A stretch of DNA of 36,179 nt from Firmicutes bacterium UBA3936 (GCA_002385745.1 DGEC01000029.1:1-36179), one strand, 5' to 3'; counted from the first letter of the stretch, positions 6,870 to 15,198 are shown. Program-made: numbers and translations. The notes: generated by a model from the letters alone, not told the origin.

Positions 6870-8327
6870 ATGGTGCAGAGAATCAAAAGAATCCTTGTTG
6901 CCAACAGAGGTGTGCCGGCCGTCCGGATCATGCATACCTGCATAGACCGAAAAATTTCCACTGTTGCCGTCTACAGTACGCCCGACCGTCTGGCCCACCA
7001 TGTAACAACAGCCGATTTTGCCGTTCACATCGGGGAAGGGCCTCCGGGTGTGTCTTATCTTAATATGGATAAAATTATTGATGCAGCCAAGAAAAGCAAT
7101 GCCGACGCCATTCATCCCGGCTGGGGGTTCTTAGCGGAAAACGCTGAGTTTGCCCGCCGGGTGCAGGATGCCGGTCTGATCTGGATTGGCCCTTCACCGG
7201 AAGTTATCAGCCTTTTGGGGGATAAAATCCAGGCAAAAGCCGTTGTAGAAAAAGCCGGCGTTCCAACTATCCCCGGTATAATCAACGTCAAGTCCGCCCA
7301 GGATGTCATACGCTGGATGAAGGAAGAAAATATAGAATACCCCATTATGGTGAAAGCTTCCGCCGGCGGCGGCGGCAAAGGGATGGTTAAGGTTGAAAAA
7401 GACAGCGAGTTGCCCCAGGCCTTGGCCCGGGTGCGTTCGGAAGCAAAGAAATCCTTTGGCGACGATAAGGTTCTGGTGGAAAAATACATCGAACGCGGGC
7501 GCCATATAGAGGTTCAGGTAGTTGCTGACAATCACGGCAATGTGGTACATCTTTGCGAGCGGGAGTGCACTATTCAGAGACGCAATCAAAAAATTATCGA
7601 AGAAGCCCCGTCGCCGTCGCTGACTCCCGAACTGCGGGAGGAAATGTGCCGGAAAGCAGTTGCACTGATGAAGGCTATCGGTTATACAAATGCCGGTACT
7701 GTTGAATTTCTTTTTGATTCGGCAACCCGCAAGTACTACTTCCTGGAAGTAAACGCCCGCCTGCAGGTGGAACACGGCATTACCGAATTAATTACCGGTC
7801 TTGATATCGTCGGCATCATGATTGACGTGGCTGAAGGCAGAAAACTCCCCTTCACGCAAAAAGACATCCATCCCAACCGCTGGGCGCTGGAGGTTCGTTT
7901 AAATGCTGAAGACCCGAGAACCTTTAATCCCTCTTTCGGCTGGCTGACGCGCCTGGCCGAGCCCCACGGCCCCAGTGTGAGAATTTCTTCAGGAGTCTAT
8001 GAAGGGGCGGAGATACCTCCTTATTATGATTCGCTTTTAATGCTGATTATGGCTGCCGGTGCCGACCGGGCCGATGCCATACGCGTTATGGACCGTTCCT
8101 TAAGCCGGAACCTGCGTGTAGAAGGGGTCAAAACCTTAGCACCGCTTCTTTTAAGTATTATCCGGCATCCCTTGTTTATTAAAGGCGAATTTTCCACCCG
8201 TTTCATTGAAGAAAATATGGCGGATTTGATTTCTTCCTTTGTGGAAAAAGATGATGAAGACGAAGCGCTCAAAGTGGCAAAGTATGTAGCAGAGATTTCG
8301 GCTCTCGGCCCCCAAGACTGGATGTAA
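6870..8327 (+). CDS. Biotin carboxylase subunit of a biotin-dependent carboxylase
   Basis: A 485-residue ATP-grasp biotin carboxylase, which carboxylates biotin on its carrier protein with ATP and bicarbonate. It has the N-terminal domain (RIKRILVANRG, AIHPGWGFLAENAEFA), the ATP-binding loop KASAGGGGKG (about 162-171), ERECTIQRRNQKIIEEAP and the catalytic strand EVNARLQVEH (about 293-302). Positions usually invariant are changed: NRGVPAVRI for NRGEIAVRI, HPGWGF for HPGYGF, QVEHGITE for QVEHPVTE, and NRWALEVRLNAEDP for the usual GHAIE version. A ~35-residue acidic C-terminal extension follows the domain. The start is ATG 6870, eight bases after GGGAGG; ATG 6864 is too close. The next gene's ribosome binding site overlaps this stop codon, so the two are coupled. 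It could equally be annotated accC or pycA. Confidence 0.92.
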   Translation: MVQRIKRILVANRGVPAVRIMHTCIDRKISTVAVYSTPDRLAHHVTTADFAVHIGEGPPGVSYLNMDKIIDAAKKSNADAIHPGWGFLAENAEFARRVQDAGLIWIGPSPEVISLLGDKIQAKAVVEKAGVPTIPGIINVKSAQDVIRWMKEENIEYPIMVKASAGGGGKGMVKVEKDSELPQALARVRSEAKKSFGDDKVLVEKYIERGRHIEVQVVADNHGNVVHLCERECTIQRRNQKIIEEAPSPSLTPELREEMCRKAVALMKAIGYTNAGTVEFLFDSATRKYYFLEVNARLQVEHGITELITGLDIVGIMIDVAEGRKLPFTQKDIHPNRWALEVRLNAEDPRTFNPSFGWLTRLAEPHGPSVRISSGVYEGAEIPPYYDSLLMLIMAAGADRADAIRVMDRSLSRNLRVEGVKTLAPLLLSIIRHPLFIKGEFSTRFIEENMADLISSFVEKDDEDEALKVAKYVAEISALGPQDWM

Positions 8328-8339
8328 GGAGGAATGGCT

Positions 8340-10364
8340 ATGAGCGACGTTTTGTTTGTTACTCCCGGCATGTCACCGCGTGAAATAGTGGACCGTGTCC
8401 GCGCCCTTCCCGGTGTTTGCTTTACATCCACGGGAATGAGGGATGCCGGGCAGTCGGATTATAAAAACCGCCTGCGCTACTACGACCTGGCAACACTGGC
8501 TCCATACTACAATCGCATGGGTTTGTTCAGCGCAGAATGCCACGGCGGGGCCCGCTGGCATGTTGGCATCATGAACCGCCGTGAAAGTCCCTTTGATGAA
8601 ATACTGTTTTTGCGTGAGAAAATGCCAAATGTTCTGCTGCAGACTTTGGTCAGGGAAACTAATTTATGGGGCTACCGTCCCTATCCGAAAAACGTTATTG
8701 AACATGTGGTCCGCAATGTGGATATAGATGTTTGGCGCTGTTTTTCCTTCCTTAATGACATCCGCAACATGAGGGTTGTCGCGGAAGTGGTCATGAAAAG
8801 GGACAGGTTGTTTTCGCCCGCCATATCCTTTACCCAGGCTGACTGGGCCGACAATAAATACTATATGAGTGTGGTTAAAGATATTGTAGCCTTGTGCGGA
8901 GGTACCGAGGAGATAATTCTGACCATTAAAGATATGGCCGGAGTCGGCAGCCCGGCAAGGATTGGCAGCCTGGTGGATGCCATAAAGCAGGCCTATCCGG
9001 ACATGGTTATTCAGTATCACCGCCATGCCACCGACGGCCTGGCCCTGCCCGCGCTGCTGGCGGCGGCCCGCGCCGGGGCAAAAATCCTTGACGTAGAAGA
9101 AGATTCCCTGACCCGTTTCTACGGCCAGGCTCCTATGCTGGCAGTGCAGGCCTATCTTGAAGAATCGGGCATTCCCGTCCATCTTAACCGCCGGGAAGCT
9201 GAAGCGGCCGTCCAGAAAGTCAGGGAATGGATCAACCAGTATCACTGGGCAGAATCTCCGTTCAAAGGGTCAGACCACAACGTCCTGCGCCATAAAATGC
9301 CGGGCGGAGCTTTCCCCAGTTCCTTTGAACAGGCTGAAAAAGGCGGATTTCTGCATTTGATGCCGGCGATCCTGAAGGTCATGTCCCTTTACAATCAAAT
9401 TATTAAATATTTTGATGTTACTCCCGGTTCGCAAATTACCTGGACTACCTGCAGCGGAATAGTCAACAGGTACGCAAAGGCAAGGGGGGAAGCGGGAGTA
9501 AAGCATCTAACCTCCCTGCTGGAACGCTTTGTTATTGCAAAAAACCAGGATTTTAACGCCATGGATGAAAATGAACAACAGGAGCTGCTGAAACTCTTCC
9601 GCAATGCTCCCGGGGATTTTAAGAACCTGCTTCTCGGCCAGTACGGGAAGCTCCCCATGGGCTGGCCGGATGAATGGGTTTACAAAAGCGCCTTTGGCAG
9701 GGAATGGCAGAAAGCCATGGCCAATCGCGAGGAGGAATCTCCGCTGGATTTGCTGCCCGATGAAGATTTGGAGGCAGAAAGAAAAAAACTGGCGGAGGAG
9801 CTGGGCAGGGAACCCAATGAAAGTGAATTCATCCTTTATTTGATGCATCCCAAGGATGCGCTGGATTATCTGAAATTCAAGGAGCGCTTTGGTGAGGCTC
9901 CGTATGTCCTGCCTACCAATGTCTGGCGGGAAGGCTTGAAAAAAACCGGTGACAAAGTAGAATTTGAAATCAACGGCAAGCCCTTCTGCATTGAATTGGT
10001 CTCCATCGGTGCTGAACACGAGGGGATTATTCACGTAATCATGCGTGTCAACAATAAAATGCGCGTTTACACAGTGCACACCCCGCGGGTGAAAAAGACG
10101 GAGGTGCGCATGGCCAAGGCTGAAAATGAAGTGGGCTCTCCCATCAACGGCACTCTCTGGCGCCTGGGCAACCCGCAGCGCGGTGCCATTAAGCCCGGCG
10201 ATATAGTGCATAAGGGCGAAGAAATTGCCAATATTGAAGCCATGAAAATGGAAACGGCCGTGCTTGCCCCGTATGATGCCCAGGTGGTGGAAGTAAGCGT
10301 CAAGCTGAACGAGGTTGTAAAAGAGGGACAGTTGCTTTTTGTTCTGCAGCCGAGCGAACAGTAA
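8340..10364 (+). CDS. Carboxyltransferase + biotin carrier subunit (PycB/OadA-like)
   Basis: A 674-residue protein with an HMGL-like carboxyltransferase barrel (about 10-290), a conserved carboxylase region (about 300-460) and a C-terminal biotinyl domain with the EAMKMET motif (biotin Lys 636). Metal ligands expected from pyruvate carboxylase are present: D35 (MRDAGQS), K197 (TIKDMAG), H227 and H229 (YHRHATDG), and the VTP threonine T361. Substrate-side loops differ: MRDAGQS for LRDAHQS, HRHATDG for HTHDTSG, and PGGAFPSSFEQA for PGGQYTNLKEQA. The acceptor may be pyruvate, 2-oxoglutarate or another oxo acid; the sequence does not decide. ATG 8340 has AAGGAGG seven bases upstream, which overlaps the stop of the upstream subunit gene; ATG 8334 is too close. 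Together the two genes make a complete two-subunit carboxylase. Confidence 0.9.
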   Translation: MSDVLFVTPGMSPREIVDRVRALPGVCFTSTGMRDAGQSDYKNRLRYYDLATLAPYYNRMGLFSAECHGGARWHVGIMNRRESPFDEILFLREKMPNVLLQTLVRETNLWGYRPYPKNVIEHVVRNVDIDVWRCFSFLNDIRNMRVVAEVVMKRDRLFSPAISFTQADWADNKYYMSVVKDIVALCGGTEEIILTIKDMAGVGSPARIGSLVDAIKQAYPDMVIQYHRHATDGLALPALLAAARAGAKILDVEEDSLTRFYGQAPMLAVQAYLEESGIPVHLNRREAEAAVQKVREWINQYHWAESPFKGSDHNVLRHKMPGGAFPSSFEQAEKGGFLHLMPAILKVMSLYNQIIKYFDVTPGSQITWTTCSGIVNRYAKARGEAGVKHLTSLLERFVIAKNQDFNAMDENEQQELLKLFRNAPGDFKNLLLGQYGKLPMGWPDEWVYKSAFGREWQKAMANREEESPLDLLPDEDLEAERKKLAEELGREPNESEFILYLMHPKDALDYLKFKERFGEAPYVLPTNVWREGLKKTGDKVEFEINGKPFCIELVSIGAEHEGIIHVIMRVNNKMRVYTVHTPRVKKTEVRMAKAENEVGSPINGTLWRLGNPQRGAIKPGDIVHKGEEIANIEAMKMETAVLAPYDAQVVEVSVKLNEVVKEGQLLFVLQPSEQ

Positions 10365-10369
10365 AATCT

Positions 10370-10403
10370 GCTGCCTAAAAACATAAAACGAGGCGGCTTT
10401 TTC
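10370..10403 (+). terminator. Intrinsic terminator after the carboxylase operon
   Basis: GCTGCCT (10370-10376) pairs with AGGCGGC (10391-10397) through one G-U, followed by TTTTT. Confidence 0.6.
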
Positions 10404-10407
10404 TCTG

Positions 10408-10452
10408 AAAATGCCCTTCTTTTTCTCGAAAGGAGGAAAAGAGGGGCATTTT
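10408..10452. repeat. Long imperfect inverted repeat downstream of the carboxylase operon
   Basis: AAAATGCCC (10408-10416) pairs with GGGCATTTT (10444-10452 or so), continued inward by a CTTCTTTTTCTC / GAGGAAAAGAG stretch with bulges. It may be a second terminator or an mRNA-stabilising hairpin. Confidence 0.55.
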
Positions 10453-10588
10453 ATCGGATAGTAATTATATCGCCCCGATTTGTTTTTCATCCTGATCTTG
10501 CTGGGTGGCGGGACCGCAGGGCTGTTGCAGGGATGGCCACCTCGTCTTTCTTGTTGAATGGAGCAGCAGTAGGAAAGGGAGTGGCGGA

Positions 10589-12265
10589 ATGCTGATCGGA
10601 ATTGATGTGGGCGGCACTTTTACCGATGGGGTGCTTTATCATGAGGGAAGCATCCTGAATACTGTCAAGAAGCCGACGGTCGCCCGGAAGCTGCAGGAAT
10701 CAATCATTGCTGTTTTGGAAGAATTGCTCCGGGGAGTTAAGGAAAAGGAAATAAGCCGTGTTGTGCTCAGCACCACCCTGGTTACCAACCTATTGGCTGC
10801 CGGGCAGGAGGAGAAGACGGCACTGCTTTTAATACCGGGACCGGGGCTTAATCTGCGGCGGATGAATTTCTTCCCTTCGGCCTATTTTCTTAAAGGGGCC
10901 ATAGATTTTCGCGGGCGAATAACGGAGCCTCTGGACAGGGAGGAAATTGTGGAAATTGCCGGGCAAATCAAAGCGGCCGGCTTCCGCACGGCAGCGGTAG
11001 TTGGGAAATTTTCCTGCAGGAACAGCAGCCATGAGCGGCAGGCTGCGGAAATTTTGCAGGAAAGGATTCCTGACCTGCGGGTGGTAAAGGGCTTCCAGGT
11101 CTCCGGGCAGCTGAACTTTCTGCGCAGGGCTGTGACAGCATATTACACTGCCGCGACAATGGACAAATGGAAGGGCTTTGCTACCGATATTACAAGTGCC
11201 CTGCGCAAAAGAGGACTTGTCTGTCCCATTGATATACTGAAAGCCGACGGGGGCACAATGCCCCTTGAGGCATCGCTTTCTCATCCCTGTGAGACTGTTT
11301 TTTCCGGGCCGGCGGCCAGCGTCATGGGAGCCTTTGCCTTAACCCGTGACAACCGGACTTCTGTTGTTGTAGACATTGGCGGGACGACTTCCGATCTGGC
11401 TCTTATCCTGCAGGGACAACCGCTGCATGCTTCCAAAGGCGCAATTTTGGGCGGCCGTTATTCCAGTATTCGTTCCTTTGCGGTGCGCTCCATTGCCCTG
11501 GGTGGCGACAGTGCAATCCGCTGGACGGGGAAGGATATTGAACTTGGGCCGGATCGGTTGGGACCGGCCGCCTGTTTTGGCGGCCCCGCCGCTACTCCTA
11601 CCGATGCCGTAAACTACCTGGAAGGCGGTATATTGGGCAGTCTTTCCAGCTCGGAGGAGGCCCTGGGCAAGGTGTCCCGCCAGGCGGGGATGGCAGTCAA
11701 AGAGTTGGCAGAGTCCGTTGTAGCCATGGTAACAGGGCGTCTTGCGGCCGAAATAAAAGAAATGTTCAAAGCCTGGGAGCAGGAGCCGGCATACAGGATT
11801 TGGGAAATAATCAACAAGCAGAAGGTGAAAGCGGACCGTATCGTGGGGATTGGGGCCGCTGCCGGGGCATTTGTGCCTGCACTGGCCGGGCGGCTGAACT
11901 GCGAAAGCTTTGTTCATGCCTATTCTCCGGTAGCCAACGCCCTGGGGGCGGCAGTAGCCAGGCCGACCGTTTCCCTGCTCTTGCATGTAGATACGGAAAA
12001 CGGGACCTACCACCTGGACCGGGAAGGGCTGGCAGGCGAGGTGAGCTATCATTTCCGGCTGGAGGATGCAAAGAAACTGGCATTGCAGCAGCTGCAAAGG
12101 ATTGCCGGGCTGCGGGGCATCGGACAGTATGCAGACAGATATGAATTTTTCCGGGAAGAACAGTTTAACATCATCAGGGGTTGGACGACCTGCGGCAAAC
12201 TGTTTGATATCGGTATTCAAATTGCCCCGGGTGTGATAGATGAATTCAAAGGGGTGCAGGCATGA
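10589..12265 (+). CDS. Hydantoinase/oxoprolinase (HyuA)-like ASKHA protein
   Basis: A 558-residue member of the hydantoinase A/oxoprolinase family, whose classical members are ATP-dependent cyclic-amide hydrolases or acetone/acetophenone carboxylase subunits. It opens with the phosphate-binding motif MLIGIDVGGTFTDGVL and has a second one, VVVDIGGTTSDLAL (about 259-272). Other family segments are STTLVTNLL, SGPAASVMGA and a C-terminal GIGAAAGAFVPALAGRL. It is shorter than typical HyuA (about 690 aa) and no HyuB partner is nearby, so a hydantoinase call is not justified. The start ATG 10589 has AAAGGGAG seven bases upstream; the longer frame has none. The gene overlaps the next one by four bases (ATGA), implying a shared function with the deacetylase-like protein. 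Confidence 0.88.
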   Translation: MLIGIDVGGTFTDGVLYHEGSILNTVKKPTVARKLQESIIAVLEELLRGVKEKEISRVVLSTTLVTNLLAAGQEEKTALLLIPGPGLNLRRMNFFPSAYFLKGAIDFRGRITEPLDREEIVEIAGQIKAAGFRTAAVVGKFSCRNSSHERQAAEILQERIPDLRVVKGFQVSGQLNFLRRAVTAYYTAATMDKWKGFATDITSALRKRGLVCPIDILKADGGTMPLEASLSHPCETVFSGPAASVMGAFALTRDNRTSVVVDIGGTTSDLALILQGQPLHASKGAILGGRYSSIRSFAVRSIALGGDSAIRWTGKDIELGPDRLGPAACFGGPAATPTDAVNYLEGGILGSLSSSEEALGKVSRQAGMAVKELAESVVAMVTGRLAAEIKEMFKAWEQEPAYRIWEIINKQKVKADRIVGIGAAAGAFVPALAGRLNCESFVHAYSPVANALGAAVARPTVSLLLHVDTENGTYHLDREGLAGEVSYHFRLEDAKKLALQQLQRIAGLRGIGQYADRYEFFREEQFNIIRGWTTCGKLFDIGIQIAPGVIDEFKGVQA

Positions 12266-13626
12266 AAAAGAAAAGTGAAAAAACAGGACTGGTATTTTTT
12301 CCGGCCTTTGACTGGGCTATTTCACCCACCCATCCCGAAAGGGAGGAGAGGCTTCTTTATACCAGGGACCAGTTGTTTGAGGAAGGAATTATGGACCTTC
12401 CGCAAATAGTCCAGTACCAGCCGCGCCTGGCGGAACTTAAAGATATTGCCCGGGTTCATTTCTGTGTGCCCGATATTGAAGCACAGGCAGGAGAAGCCCA
12501 CCGGATTGCCGCCGGCGGTGCGCTGGTGCTTGCCGATGCTTTTATGACAGGAAAAATAAAAAACGGCTTCGCCCTCATCAGGCCGCCGGGACACCATGCC
12601 ATGCGCGTGGTCCACGGCAATCGCGGTTTTTGCAATATTAACAATGAACCGGTGATGGTAGAGTATTTACGTCAAAAATACGGCCTGCAGCGCATTGCCA
12701 TTGTTGATACAGACGTCCACCACGGAGACGGAACGCAGGATATTTACTGGCATGACCCCGATGTATTGTTTATATCCTTTCATCAGGACGGGCGCACCCT
12801 TTATCCCGGCAGCGGCTTTGCCGATGAAACCGGCGGCCCGCTGGCACAGGGAACAACCCTGAATGTACCGCTGCCTCCGGGGACAACGGACGAAGGGATT
12901 CTTTTTGTCCTTGACAACCTGGTGCTTCCCGTACTGGAAGAATTTCAGCCGGAAATAGTTGTCAATTCTGCGGGACAGGACAATCACTATACCGATCCGC
13001 TGGCCAACATGTCTTTTTCCGCCCGCGGCTATGCCAGGTTGAATGAAAAACTGGCTCCCGACATTGCCGTACTGGAAGGGGGCTATTCCGTTGAGACGGC
13101 GCTGCCCTATGTCAACATGGGCATTATTATGGCCATGGCAGGCATTGACTACTCCAACCTTTATGAGCCGGATTATAAGGAGGAATACTCGAAAGAAAAC
13201 CCCGCCCGTTTAAAACAATTGGCCGAAACCGTACAGCGGCTGAACTATGTTTTCAGCCGGCGGCAGGAACTGGTGGCGGCAGCCCGGAAAAAAGCAGACT
13301 CCTTCTTTAGAAAAAGCCGCTACATAAGTTATGATACGGACCAGATTCATGAACAGCAGACGGAAACTCTAATAAATTGTCCTGACTGCCCGGGCTATCT
13401 GCTGATAGAATCGGAGGCTGTGGGAGCGCGGCAGGGCGATGCAAAAATTTTCTGCGTCAGCATACCCTTGCGGAGCTGCCGGCGCTGCCGCAGGGAAGCC
13501 CTGGACCTTTATGCAAAGACGCGTCGGCAGCCCTATGAGCCTTATCATTATCTTTACCTGCAGGACAGGCCGGCCGATGTCTACCTGCAGTATGACTACA
13601 TTACAAAAAAAGAAAGGGCATACTAG
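12262..13626 (+). CDS. Histone-deacetylase-like hydrolase with Cys4 C-terminal extension
   Basis: A 454-residue protein whose first ~310 residues are a class I/II HDAC fold (AcuC or acetylpolyamine amidohydrolase relatives), zinc enzymes that remove acyl groups from amines. Seen are RPPGHHA (H111, H112), VDTDVHHGDGTQ (zinc ligands D151, H153), a third ligand D240 in SAGQDNHYTDPLANM, and the EGGY tyrosine Y275. The remaining ~140 residues are unusual: a charged helical segment, then C373-x2-C376 and C406-x2-C409 resembling a zinc ribbon, and a Tyr-rich tail. The start overlaps the stop of the HyuA-like gene (ATGA), so translation is coupled. The physiological substrate is unknown; the ATPase partner suggests a two-protein system acting on an acylated or cyclic amide. 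A terminator follows. Confidence 0.9.
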   Translation: MKKKSEKTGLVFFPAFDWAISPTHPEREERLLYTRDQLFEEGIMDLPQIVQYQPRLAELKDIARVHFCVPDIEAQAGEAHRIAAGGALVLADAFMTGKIKNGFALIRPPGHHAMRVVHGNRGFCNINNEPVMVEYLRQKYGLQRIAIVDTDVHHGDGTQDIYWHDPDVLFISFHQDGRTLYPGSGFADETGGPLAQGTTLNVPLPPGTTDEGILFVLDNLVLPVLEEFQPEIVVNSAGQDNHYTDPLANMSFSARGYARLNEKLAPDIAVLEGGYSVETALPYVNMGIIMAMAGIDYSNLYEPDYKEEYSKENPARLKQLAETVQRLNYVFSRRQELVAAARKKADSFFRKSRYISYDTDQIHEQQTETLINCPDCPGYLLIESEAVGARQGDAKIFCVSIPLRSCRRCRREALDLYAKTRRQPYEPYHYLYLQDRPADVYLQYDYITKKERAY

Positions 13627-13709
13627 CCCTTGTGCAAAAAACGCCGCCCCGGGAAGCTTGAGGCGCAGTGTGGAAGGGAAGAATTGGGGCAAGCATTTGG
13701 CAAATAAAG

Positions 13710-13741
13710 AAAGCCTGCTGGCTGTGGCAGGCTTATTTTCT
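13710..13741. terminator. Bidirectional terminator (HDAC operon and tRNA-Val)
   Basis: AAGCCTGC (13711-13718) pairs with GCAGGCTT (13727-13734), with T-rich sequence on the + side and, read from the minus strand, TCTTTATTTG after the stem. It ends both convergent units. Confidence 0.8.
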
Positions 13742-13745
13742 TTTA

Positions 13746-13820
13746 TGGTGGGTCGTAGTGGATTTGAACCACTGGCCCCTACCGTGTCAAGGTAGTGCTC
13801 TCCCCCTGAGCTAACGACCC
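13746..13820 (-). tRNA. tRNA-Val (anticodon GAC), CCA encoded
   Basis: On the minus strand a complete cloverleaf can be drawn: acceptor GGGTCGT with ACGACCC, D arm with GCTC...GAGC, anticodon stem CTACC/GGTAG around loop TTGACAC (anticodon GAC), T arm AGTGG/CCACT around TTCAAAT, and discriminator A followed by the encoded CCA. It is 75 nt, single and not in a cluster. It has its own promoter at 13844-13872. Confidence 0.97.
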
Positions 13821-13843
13821 GGATTAGTTGTGATGCAAGACCT

Positions 13844-13872
13844 ATTTTAACAGATAGCCGGAGAAAAGGCAA
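13844..13872 (-). promoter_or_regulatory. Promoter of tRNA-Val
   Basis: On the minus strand TTGCCT (13867-13872), 17 bases, TAAAAT (13844-13849) with a TG extension. The predicted start is about 17 bases before the tRNA. Confidence 0.6.
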
Positions 13873-13960
13873 GGGTTCTTGAAATTCTTTGGCAGGTATA
13901 AAAAGGGTTCATGGAACAAAAGCTAGGGTCAGAATTATACTGACAAGGAGGTTAAAAACC

Positions 13961-14131
13961 ATGCGCATAAGCAAGGAATCGGAACCCATAAGCCGGGTAA
14001 AATGTTGTGTCGATACCTGTGAATACTGGGAGTCCGGTGACCAGTGCCTGGCATCGAGCATTGAAATCCAGCCCCCCAATGCTGCCGATACGGAGGAAAC
14101 GGACTGTGCCACTTTCAGGCCCAAAAGCTAG
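13961..14131 (+). CDS. DUF1540 small cysteine-rich protein
   Basis: A 56-residue protein with the DUF1540 pattern: VKCCVDTCEYWESGDQCLA, SSIEIQP, then EETDCATFRP at the end. Five cysteines (CC...C...C...C) suggest metal binding. Such proteins are common in spore-forming Firmicutes but their role is not known. The start is ATG 13961 with AAGGAGG nine bases upstream; the in-frame extension to 13889 has no site. It stands alone and is followed by a good terminator. A -10-like TATACT lies at 13936-13941 but I see no convincing -35. Confidence 0.85.
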   Translation: MRISKESEPISRVKCCVDTCEYWESGDQCLASSIEIQPPNAADTEETDCATFRPKS

Positions 14132-14136
14132 TTGCT

Positions 14137-14163
14137 GACGTGCTGCGGCACGTCTTCTTTTTG
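14137..14163 (+). terminator. Intrinsic terminator after the DUF1540 gene
   Basis: Perfect stem GACGTGC (14137-14143) with GCACGTC (14148-14154), tetraloop TGCG, then TTCTTTTT. Confidence 0.85.
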
Positions 14164-14203
14164 CGCTTGCAACCGCCCTAAAGTATACAAATATTTCCCC
14201 GAA

Positions 14204-14211
14204 CATATAAT
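14204..14211 (+). promoter_or_regulatory. Possible sigma-E-like -10 box of ytxC
   Basis: CATATAAT stands 14 bases before the ytxC start region, close to the sigma-E consensus CATACAAT. The same octamer precedes yunB. The -35 region (GTATACA about 14183) is a poor match, so this is weak. Confidence 0.3.
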
Positions 14212-14225
14212 ACTAGGGAAGGGAG

Positions 14226-15134
14226 ATGACAGCATTGGCACTTATGGTGATAGCTGTTAAACATGTTGCCTCAGGGCTGAAAGAAAAGCTTCAGGAGTGC
14301 ATGTTTTTTTTTCATGAAGCAGGGTACCGGGTAAGTTTGGAGGAAAAAACAGGCAAGGTTTGGTCGCACCTTTTCTGCCGGCTTGCTGATGCAGGGCTGG
14401 GTGATTATGGTGGAAAAACCGCCTTTAAAGGGTTTTTGGCAAAAGGTCTTACGGCTTACGTGCTGCAGGAGGAGGCATTGTCCTTTTTAAGGGAACATAT
14501 CGCCCATAATTATTTTTATTTTCCCCAAAAGGAAAGGGATTATATTGAGAATTTGGCGCTGAGGCGGTATGCTGCCGATCCGGCCAAAGATGAGGGAGGG
14601 CAGGTATTTGCCGAAGTACAGCAGTGCCTGCAGGATTATATAAGTCATTACGATTATGTAAATGTAGATGGATTGATTCGCTTTCGCTTAAGGATGTGGC
14701 TTAAATATTTGCGCAAAACGCTTGATTTGGTTGTAGATGACTTTTTACTGGAAAAGGAATACCAGGAATTTATCAAATTGCTGAAATATTTTGTTTCTCT
14801 CCAGTATCCCAAAACAAAGCAGATTCATGTTGTGTTGAATGATGACGGCAGTTACCTGTTTTATGACCATGCTTTCCAGCCTGCATTGATGCCCGGCGAC
14901 ATCCAGTGGGAAAGTTTTGATGATCTAACAGGCAGCAAGGATGATCAACTGGTAAGCGCGCTGGTTATTGCCGCCCCCCAGCGCATTGTTTTACACGGAG
15001 ATGTTTATCTGCACTACCCCAAAGCCGTAGATACGCTGCAGCATGTTTTTGAAGACCGGCTGGTCTTATGCAAGCGTTGCAAATTATGTCAGAAGATCAA
15101 AAAACACACTCCCGAAGGGAAAAACATGAGTTGA
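14226..15134 (+). CDS. ytxC: Putative sporulation protein YtxC
   Basis: A 302-residue protein matching the YtxC family found in endospore formers. The most recognisable stretch is LDLVVDDFLLEKEYQEFIKL, followed by LKYFVSLQYPKT and later the C-terminal RLVLCKRCKLCQK. In Bacillus subtilis ytxC lies just upstream of thrS, and the same order is found here, which supports the call. The protein has no signal peptide; a hydrophobic N-terminal stretch (ALALMVIAVKHV) is too short to be a sure membrane anchor. ATG 14226 has AGGG seven bases upstream, but TTG 14235 is nine bases after AAGGGAG and is an equally good start. Molecular function is unknown; a role in sporulation comes from the family, not from the sequence. 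Confidence 0.85.
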   Translation: MTALALMVIAVKHVASGLKEKLQECMFFFHEAGYRVSLEEKTGKVWSHLFCRLADAGLGDYGGKTAFKGFLAKGLTAYVLQEEALSFLREHIAHNYFYFPQKERDYIENLALRRYAADPAKDEGGQVFAEVQQCLQDYISHYDYVNVDGLIRFRLRMWLKYLRKTLDLVVDDFLLEKEYQEFIKLLKYFVSLQYPKTKQIHVVLNDDGSYLFYDHAFQPALMPGDIQWESFDDLTGSKDDQLVSALVIAAPQRIVLHGDVYLHYPKAVDTLQHVFEDRLVLCKRCKLCQKIKKHTPEGKNMS

Positions 15135-15158
15135 ATTTTTTTGAAAAACAAGCAGGAT

Positions 15159-15198
15159 GGACAGGATAGAAGCTTGCCGGCTATCCGTCTTTTTTTTA
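15159..15198 (+). terminator. Intrinsic terminator after ytxC
   Basis: GGATAG (15164-15169) pairs with CTATCC (15181-15186), extended by GAC/GTC with a bulge, followed by a run of eight or more T. It separates ytxC from thrS transcriptionally. Confidence 0.75.

Noticed and set aside
9507..10490. Long minus-strand open frame (327 codons) opposite the carboxyltransferase gene
   Set aside because: It is antisense to a clear gene, has no ribosome binding site and no recognisable motif; long shadows are expected in GC-rich coding DNA.
11339..12220. Minus-strand frame of 293 codons opposite the HyuA-like gene
   Set aside because: Shadow frame without a start site or motif.
13961..14131. DUF1540 gene as the missing SCIFF precursor
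   Set aside because: Its cysteine pattern and C-terminal TDCATF belong to DUF1540, and it is 15 kb from the maturase.
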